Of a stretch of DNA of 7,069 nucleotides, positions 1 to 5,800 are shown piece after piece. The position numbers and the translations under genes are program-made. Numbering within the stretch: the stretch's first letter is position 1; each line of letters starts with the position of its first letter. The stretch covers positions 1 through 7,069 of the forward strand of contig JAGWPQ010000407.1 in NCBI GenBank assembly GCA_028877045.1, written 5' to 3'. Source of the DNA: Bacteroidota bacterium. GTDB lineage: Bacteria > Bacteroidota > Bacteroidia > Chitinophagales > Chitinophagaceae. The notes below the pieces were generated by a model. It had not been told where the DNA came from and ran no database searches. It saw only the letters and a program-made list of their open reading frames with translations.

Positions 1-900
1 ACCTGTAACAGTATAAGTGATGGCAGAAATTCCTGCGGTAACTGCAGTTACTAAGCCTGTGGAAGAGTTAATAGTAGCCACAGCAGTATTACTGGATGAC
101 CAAATCCCACCAGCATCACCATTGCTTGTATAAGTTGTTGTAGCACTCATACATAAAGGACTCGCACCACTGATGGTACCCGCATTGGCATTAGGATTAA
201 CCGTAATAGTTTTAGAAGCAGCAACAGGCGCATTACATCCCGCACTGACTGTATACGTGATCGTTGCAGTACCTGCTGCAACAGCAGTTACCAAACCTGA
301 TGACGGATCAACTGTAGCCACAGCAGTATTACTGGATGACCAAACCCCACCTGCATCACCATTACTTGAATAAGTTGTTGTTGCAGTAATACACAAAGGA
401 CTTGTGCCGCTTACCGTTCCTGCATTGGCATTAGGATTAACCGTAATAGTTTTAGAAGCAGTAACAGGAGCATGACATCCGCTGCTGACAGTATAAGTGA
501 TGGTTGCAGTACCAGCTGCAACAGCGGTAACTAAACCTGTTGAAGCGTTTACAGTAGCAATAGCAGTATTACTTGAAGACCAAACTCCACCTGCATCACC
601 GGTGGAAGAATATGTTGCTGTGGAACCCATACATAAAGGACTTGTACCACTGATCGTACCTGCATTGGCATTGGGATTAACAGTGACAGTTTTAGAAGCA
701 GTAACAGGAGCATTACATCCTGAACTGACAGTATAAGTGATGGTTGCAGTACCTGCTGCAACAGCAGTTACTAATCCTGTAGAAGAGTTTACTGTAGCTA
801 CAGCAGTATTGCTCGAAGACCAGGCACCACCCGTATCGCCGGTACTTGTATAAGTTGCTGTATCACCAATACACAAAGGACTTGTGCCACTTACTGTACC
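1..900 (-). repeat. Tandem 240-bp repeats encoding BIG2 domains (3 full units plus 180 bp of a fourth)
   Basis: Read on the minus strand, the units are 900-661, 660-421, 420-181 and 180-1 (cut by the window edge). Each is exactly 240 bp with no insertion or deletion, encoding 80 residues from GT(V/I)SG(T/A)SPLC to TVNPNANA. Identity is very high at DNA level: a 40-nt run at 182-221 recurs unchanged at 422-461, and the surrounding 60-nt segments differ at only 4 positions. Differences between units are mostly silent or conservative. This fits recent duplication with homogenisation by recombination. Such arrays are prone to copy-number change and to assembly collapse. Confidence 0.95.
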
Positions 901-1983
901 TGCATTGGCATTAGGTGAAAGGGTAACAGGAAAAGATGCGGTAAGATTAGCACAACTATTTATTTCATTAACTGCTACTGTGCCCGCAGTATTGCCCACT
1001 TTTACTGATAAAATATTGGTAGTATCTGATGGTGGCTGTATTGTCCATCCCGCAGGAACTGTCCATTGATAGCTTGCACTGGCCAGTGCAGGTACAGAAA
1101 AATTAACTATACCATTGCTGCATACAGTACTAACACCACTTATCGATAATCCGGCACAAACATTCCTTAAAGCAATATAAGCATAAGCAAAATGTAAGTG
1201 CGGAACGCAATTATCTGCTTCAAATGTTAAAGTAACAGTTTGCCCACGATACGGCCCCAGATCAAATGTGACTTCTTTCCAGCCTCTGGTCCAGACTGTC
1301 TGCTGGCCACTGTTTGGTGAAGGAGTGGAGCTCAATACAAATCCTTCCTGTAAAGCAGCCGCAGTATCTAAAGTATTTGTATGTCCGCTGGTTATGGTTG
1401 GAAGATAATAGGAATAGGATGCACAGCTATTCACAGTACCGGATGCAGTTATGGTAGCTTGTAGAAGTGGTTGTTGATTATTGGAATGGCTTCCGTTTTC
1501 CAATACCATTGCATACGCATAGGTAACAGTATAAGGCTGAGAGGTTGATCCGGCAGGGACACTGATCAAATAACTTACTCCTCTTACTAAACCACCATTG
1601 CTGCTGGTGACATCTGTCGATCCTAATTTTATAGCATAATTATATTGATAACTATTTATGTTAGGGATCGACAAAAATCCGCCAAAAGGATCTGTGGTTG
1701 CTGTAGTTAATACATTTATGCCTATGTTAGGGGAGGCTTGCAGGTACTCAGGAATTATTGAAACGCCTGAAGTACTGGGAGCCGTTACAGAATCATATTT
1801 TGTTGATGCAAATAATGTTCGGGTTGATGTGTTATTTTGAAAACAACCCGTATAAGCTGCCCAGTGTGTAAGGCTGCTCATGCTGTAATCAATATTAATC
1901 GGACAAGCCTGTGTTTGCGATAACAGGTCACCTGTTATCATCAGACTTAATCCAAATAATATTAAAAACTTCAATCGGCTCAT
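1..1983 (-). CDS. Large secreted BIG2-repeat surface protein, adhesin-like (N-terminal 661 residues; continues past left edge)
   Basis: The minus-strand frame from ATG at 1983 is stop-free to base 1, so the gene is 3'-truncated by the window. Residues 1-26 form a signal peptide: basic MSRLK, a hydrophobic core LFLILFGLSLMI-like stretch, then LLSQTQA. Residues 27-281 form an N-terminal domain opening with CPINIDYSM...HWAAYTGCF and ending with GWKEVTFDLGPYRGQ and HFAYAYIALRNVC. This pattern is common at the head of Bacteroidota surface proteins and is probably a jelly-roll. Residues 282-361 match a PKD-like domain (YQWTVPAGW, VKVGNTAGTV). From residue 362 there are 80-residue BIG2 Ig-like units (362-441, 442-521, 522-601, 602-661 partial), each with WSSSNTA-A-T and TGLVTAV-AG motifs. 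The likely role is an extended stalk or adhesin outside the outer membrane. A C-terminal T9SS domain would be expected but is off-window. The start is chosen because it gives an intact signal peptide; there is no Shine-Dalgarno sequence, and a C6 tract lies just upstream. The exact ligand is unknown. Confidence 0.9.
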   Translation of the reverse strand, partial: MSRLKFLILFGLSLMITGDLLSQTQACPINIDYSMSSLTHWAAYTGCFQNNTSTRTLFASTKYDSVTAPSTSGVSIIPEYLQASPNIGINVLTTATTDPFGGFLSIPNINSYQYNYAIKLGSTDVTSSNGGLVRGVSYLISVPAGSTSQPYTVTYAYAMVLENGSHSNNQQPLLQATITASGTVNSCASYSYYLPTITSGHTNTLDTAAALQEGFVLSSTPSPNSGQQTVWTRGWKEVTFDLGPYRGQTVTLTFEADNCVPHLHFAYAYIALRNVCAGLSISGVSTVCSNGIVNFSVPALASASYQWTVPAGWTIQPPSDTTNILSVKVGNTAGTVAVNEINSCANLTASFPVTLSPNANAGTVSGTSPLCIGDTATYTSTGDTGGAWSSSNTAVATVNSSTGLVTAVAAGTATITYTVSSGCNAPVTASKTVTVNPNANAGTISGTSPLCMGSTATYSSTGDAGGVWSSSNTAIATVNASTGLVTAVAAGTATITYTVSSGCHAPVTASKTITVNPNANAGTVSGTSPLCITATTTYSSNGDAGGVWSSSNTAVATVDPSSGLVTAVAAGTATITYTVSAGCNAPVAASKTITVNPNANAGTISGASPLCMSATTTYTSNGDAGGIWSSSNTAVATINSSTGLVTAVTAGISAITYTVTG

Positions 1984-2031
1984 TTGCAGGGGGGTAGTTA
2001 ATCTTGGTTTTTATTAAATGGTTTTAATTGA
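1984..2031 (-). promoter_or_regulatory. Short leader of the BIG2 protein gene, with C6 tract
   Basis: Only 48 bp separate the upstream small gene's stop from the ATG at 1983, so co-transcription is possible. On the minus strand the last bases before the start read CTACCCCCCTGCAA, with six C residues (G at 1989-1994 on the plus strand). No purine-rich Shine-Dalgarno sequence is present, which is usual in Bacteroidota, but the C tract is unusual since leaders in this phylum are normally A-rich. A 6-bp AT-only inverted repeat (ATTAAA/TTTAAT, 2014-2029) is too weak to call a terminator. I see no clear TAnnTTTG promoter element here. Confidence 0.35.
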
Positions 2032-2346
2032 TCAAATAATTATATCGTTGCACTCATCCCGGGTTTTCAGGAAGTTTATATATATCATTTCCTTCATTTT
2101 TGGATAATGAACTGATGCGCCTTCGTTAGTTTCAGCAATATTCATAATAGTGTTATGAGGATTGACTAAAGTTATGTTTATTAAATCAAAAAAATAAGCG
2201 GAGGCAGGCAAAAATCTCTTATCGGAATCTTGTGTAAAAACCCTTTGAGATCTGTTGTTATATATATTAAACTGTGAGAGAACTACAATATAGCTATACA
2301 ATATAGCTAATGCCAAAAGCAATAAATGCTGAGCAATTTGGTTCAT
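2032..2346 (-). CDS. Hypothetical small protein with N-terminal membrane segment (104 aa)
   Basis: ATG at 2346, TGA at 2034-2032. I do not recognise the family. Residues about 8-27 (LLLLALAILYSYIVVLSQF) form a hydrophobic helix that could be a signal anchor or uncleaved signal peptide; the remaining ~75 residues are polar, with NNRSQRVFTQDSDKR after the membrane segment and one cysteine near the C-terminus. A soluble periplasmic or external tail is plausible. An uninterrupted 104-codon frame is unlikely by chance in such AT-rich DNA, and its codons look like those of the neighbours, which supports a real gene. It lies on the same strand as all other genes and ends 48 bp before the BIG2 protein start, so the two may share a transcript. 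A near-consensus Bacteroidota -7 element, TA-ATA-TTTG with one extra spacer base (2420-2428), lies about 75 bp upstream, but I see no matching -33 box. It could still be a non-coding frame. Confidence 0.5.
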   Translation of the reverse strand: MNQIAQHLLLLALAILYSYIVVLSQFNIYNNRSQRVFTQDSDKRFLPASAYFFDLINITLVNPHNTIMNIAETNEGASVHYPKMKEMIYINFLKTRDECNDIII

Positions 2347-2625
2347 GAATATTGGATTATCGGATTTTAGGATATATTGAAAAACCGCTACAAGATAATA
2401 ATTTTTTCAGCTAAAAAAACAAATATTACGCACATAAAAACTACATTTTTTACACTTCGTTTTTTACTACGAGGCTTTGTTTTTTTGGTGACATCTCCGG
2501 GTAATGAATGATTACATCAATTATAGAAAATGTACGTAATTAATATTCGGGTAAAAATAGTAAGGCAATAAAAATTGCAACAAGTTATCTTGACTATTAT
2601 AATTTATTGTATATATGATAAATTG
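2347..2625. other. AT-rich intergenic region without a supported gene
   Basis: Neither strand shows a credible coding frame. Visible structures are weak: an all-A/T inverted repeat AATTTAT/ATAAATT (2601-2607 and 2618-2624) just after the stop of the 58-aa gene; a 5-bp hairpin GCAAT-AAAA-ATTGC near 2565-2580; GTAAT-GAATG-ATTAC (2501-2515); and T6/A7 tracts around AGCT (2402-2419). None combines a GC-rich stem with a downstream T tract on the minus strand, so I call no intrinsic terminator. The region presumably holds the 3' end of the upstream transcript and the promoter for the gene starting at 2346. A near-consensus element is at 2420-2428. Confidence 0.5.
2601..2624 (-). terminator. Possible weak 3' hairpin after the 58-aa gene
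   Basis: A perfect 7-bp inverted repeat, AATTTAT and ATAAATT, flanks a 10-nt loop and begins 1 bp past the stop codon at 2626. It is A/T only and has no clean T tract on the minus strand, so it is at best an mRNA-end stabilising hairpin. It may simply be a chance result of the base composition. Confidence 0.2.
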
Positions 2626-2802
2626 TTATTTTATTTTTTCTCTGGCTTTTTTGATCCCGTAACCTATCCCGCCGGCTATCAATAAACTTAAGCCGCCATC
2701 TATCGGTGCAGCGTGTGGGGGAGTAGGTTGTGCTAACAGCGGCAATGCCGGGATCAAAAAACAGATAGTAAGTAATGTTATGTTGATGAGTTTGGTTTTC
2801 AT
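2626..2802 (-). CDS. Small exported protein with PID-CTERM-like C-terminal sorting signal (58 aa)
   Basis: ATG at 2802, TAA at 2628-2626. The N-terminus MKTKLINITLLTICFLIPAL followed by PLLAQ is a clear signal peptide, with cleavage probably after LLA-Q near residue 24. A short Pro-rich linker (PTPPHAA) precedes the motif PIDGG (residues 33-37), then a hydrophobic stretch LSLLIAGGIGYGI (38-50) and a basic tail KKAREKIK. This three-part layout (short motif, transmembrane helix, basic end) is that of a processed C-terminal anchor. From memory it matches the Bacteroidota PID-CTERM class, by analogy with PEP-CTERM/exosortase substrates. Here almost nothing lies between the two signals, so the mature peptide would be only some ten residues, or the protein may simply be a small membrane protein. 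It starts 64 bp after the FG-GAP protein gene, on the same strand. The leader is A-rich, usual for the phylum. The gene is easily missed because of its length. Confidence 0.82.
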   Translation of the reverse strand: MKTKLINITLLTICFLIPALPLLAQPTPPHAAPIDGGLSLLIAGGIGYGIKKAREKIK

Positions 2803-2822
2803 TTGTTTAAGGTTTTATTCAT
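2799..2822 (-). other. Seven-codon upstream frame overlapping the 58-aa gene start (ATGA)
   Basis: On the minus strand an ATG at 2822 opens MNKTLNK and stops at TGA 2801-2799, sharing the ATGA overlap with the start of the 58-aa gene. Such overlaps can couple translation. The frame is very short and A-rich, so chance is a fair explanation. There is no Shine-Dalgarno sequence in front of either ATG. Confidence 0.2.
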
Positions 2823-2835
2823 TGATAATTTTTTT

Positions 2836-2870
2836 TGACTATAGACTACTGACTGTAGGCTATTGACTAT
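2836..2870. repeat. Five degenerate 7-bp tandem repeats (TGACTAT type) spanning the FG-GAP gene stop codon
   Basis: Plus-strand units are TGACTAT, AGACTAC, TGACTGT, AGGCTAT and TGACTAT, laid end to end. The first and last are identical and the others differ at one to three positions. The TAG stop of the large gene (2869-2867) lies in the last unit. The array also contains an imperfect hairpin, ATAGACTAC / GTAGGCTAT with a 5-nt loop (2841-2863, one mismatch). On the minus strand that hairpin is followed by an A tract, not a T tract, so it is not a standard intrinsic terminator. Because 7 is not a multiple of 3, changes in copy number inside the coding end would alter the reading frame. Confidence 0.6.
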
Positions 2871-5800
2871 TGCTTTATCCATTTTTGTGTTTGCAATATT
2901 TTACCATCAGCTATCAGTTTTATAAAATAATTGCCTGATAATAAATTTTGCGTTGAAGCATGATTAGCTGTTCCTTTCGTTACCGAATTAAATGTTCCCG
3001 ATTGTAATATCCTTCCACTGATATCAGTTAATTGCCATATTATTTTTTGATAATCTGAACCGCTGGCAATAGTGATCTGATTATTTGTTGATGGATTATT
3101 CAAAAGCAATACTTCATTGATGCCTGTATTGATCTTTGGTTTGTAATTCAATGCCAGACTGAATCTCATTGGAGATGCTGAATTTGCATCCGGAGTAACC
3201 AGGAACGGATAGTTTGCTGCATTTGTGCTTATGAGTGTAGTTTGATTAGTGTAAGAGTCTATCAAATACACATCATTGTCATCATATATCGCAGAGAGTA
3301 ATGAAGTATTGATTGAATAATTTCCTTCGTTCAAGTCCTTTATTCTCAGGTTAATTATTCTTTGTTCTTTATCTTTTGTTTGCAATGCAGATCCATGAAA
3401 GATTGAATAGACTGTTCCGTCATGACCAATCACCGATAAGTCGGCGCCAAACGATCTTCCCAAATCATACGCATCATATTTACTGTCAAAATCATCAGTG
3501 GCAGGATCAATTCCCCATCTTACCACAACCTCATCATCATAAGTTTCACCCTGTTTTGCTAAGGAGAGTTTGATGATACTTTTGTTTTGTGTGATGGTAG
3601 GTTGTAAACCAAATAAACTTGTTCCGGGAGCCGATGAAACTTTATCCGATTCATTGATCGTTATAGAACTGCCCCCTGAAGAATGAATAAAAAAGCTTGC
3701 TCCGTTTTCTATTACCGCATCTCCGCCATTTGCACCAATACCCCCTACATGGCTTGCATAAGAACCATTGGGATTATATCGATAGACAGCATTCTCCATA
3801 CCTCCATTATGTCCTATAATTGATGTCCAACTTATATTTGAAGCAAAAGGATTAGCAATCAAATTCCAACCTTTGTTGGTATTACTGCTGCTGTAACCCA
3901 ATGTAATGGTTTGATCTCCTGTATTTACCGGACCACTGAAATTAATAGTGGATGTATTGCCGCCAATTGCTAATATGCCTTTATCCGATGTGACCGATCC
4001 GCTAGTGAACTGCACCCATCCTGCATTGACAGCACCGGTATTACCATAAGCACCATCATCAGCAGCTTCATTGTATGTGTAGGCATCATAGCCTGAAGTG
4101 TAAAAGCCGCTTAATGCTGACTTTAAAATAGATGTTCCGCTTCCGAATGGGAAGCCGATCATTCTCCATTGCTGGCTGCTGCCAATCCATCTTTGCACAG
4201 TTGTATTACCGCTTAAATACCCCCCACTGCTGCTGCCCTGTGCAATACTGCCGGTAGCAGTTCCTGAAGTAGATATCAATGTTAAATATCCACCTGTTGT
4301 TAATGTACCAGATGTTGGGGTTATAGTACCCGTAATGTTTAAAGTACCACCCAGCGTTACACCCGCAGTATTATTAATAGTTAAGTTTTTAATGGTATTA
4401 GTACTGAATGTTGATGTCGGAATGGTTTGTGCCGATGATCCATTCATTTCAATGGTGCCTGCAGTAGCTGTGAAAGTACCGCTATTGCTGATTGTGCCGG
4501 CTATTTGCAATACACCTGTTACTGTTAAGGATGCGCTGCTTTGTATCGTTATATTACTAACCGGTTGCGTTCCTGATAACTGAACCGGCATATTGGATGC
4601 CCCTGTTGGAATAATTACATTATCAGCAGCTGCAGGTACAACATTGGCACTCCAGTTGCCGGCTGTTGCCCATGCAGAACTTGTTGTGCCAGTCCAGGTA
4701 TTTACCTGGGTATTGCGCAGAACTGATACAGTACTGGAACTACTATTTGAAACGGATATGTCTAATTTACCGTCTCCATCAATATCGGCTGCAACTATTC
4801 CATTGGGTTGAACTCCTGTACTGAAGTCTATCTTTGCAGCAAAACTCAGACTTCCGCTACTACTCTTATTTCTAAAGACTGAAATATTGTTGGCACTTAT
4901 ATTTGATACGGTTATATCGGGTTTCCCATCGCCATCTATATCGCCTATTGACAGAAAATATGGATCACCTGATGTAGTTAAATCCAACTTAGCTGCAAAA
5001 CTGATGCTGCCACTACTGCTTGTATTTCGTAAAACCGATATGCTTGTAGCGTAATAATTTGCAACAATAATGTCTGTTTTGCCATCTCCATCTATATCGC
5101 CTGTTGTTAACGTTATTGGGTTAGAGCCTGTAGCAATATCTACTTTGGTTGCAAAACTAATGCTGCCGTTACTTCCTGTATTCCTTAAAACAGAAACAGA
5201 ATTAGAACTATAATTCGCTACTGCTATATCCGGTTTGCCGTCTCCGTCTATATCACTGATTCTAATGCTATAAGGAGCATTGCCACATGTAAAATCCGAC
5301 TTGGTAGCGAAGCTAATATTTCCACTGCTGCCTGTATTCAGAAATACAGAAACAAGAGCTGCATTATAATCAGCTACAGCTATATCCGGTTTACCATCAC
5401 CGTCAATATCGCCTATTGCTACACTTTGCGGATAGGTGCTTGAGCCTGTTGATAAATCTACTTTGGCTGCAAAACTTATATTACTACTACTGCTTGTATT
5501 CCTGAATACTGATACAGTGTAGGAATTTTTGTTAACAACCGCTATATCAAGTTTCCCATCACCGTCAATATCACCAATTGCTAATGCCACAGGTAACGTA
5601 CCTGTCGTAATATCAACGTTTGTTGCAAAGCTGATAGTGCCGCTGCTGCCTGTATTACGAAATATTGAAACTGTATTAGTACCATTGATCACTACTAAAT
5701 CCGGTTTACCATCCCCGTCGATATCACCTGCCAAAATATTACCCGGACTGCTTCCGGTAGTTATATCTGACTTAGCAGCAAAATCACCTGTGGAAATACT

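Noticed and set aside
1..900. CRISPR array
   Set aside because: The period is 240 bp with near-identity along the whole unit and an intact reading frame; there is no repeat/spacer alternation.
173..1069. Plus-strand open frames of 60-80 codons at 173-373, 497-736 and 884-1069, and a minus-strand frame at 549-761
   Set aside because: They are antisense or off-frame readings of the BIG2 repeats. They recur with the 240-bp period and have the Val/Ala/Pro or Leu-only composition expected of shadow frames.
1658..1840. Plus-strand 60-codon open frame
   Set aside because: It lies fully antisense to the N-terminal domain of the BIG2 protein, which has clear domain motifs and a signal peptide.
2402..2428. 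Promoter or bidirectional terminator around the T6...AGCT...A7 element and TAATATTTG
   Set aside because: The stem is A/T only and the -7-like element has the wrong spacing with no visible -33 box, so it is mentioned only as a weak possibility.
2841..2863. Intrinsic terminator after the FG-GAP gene
   Set aside because: The hairpin has a mismatch and low GC, and on the coding strand it is followed by an A tract, not a T tract.
3376..3573. Plus-strand 65-codon frame rich in His and Gln
   Set aside because: It is antisense to the module before the T9SS tail, and its composition is that of reverse-read Asp/Val-rich codons.
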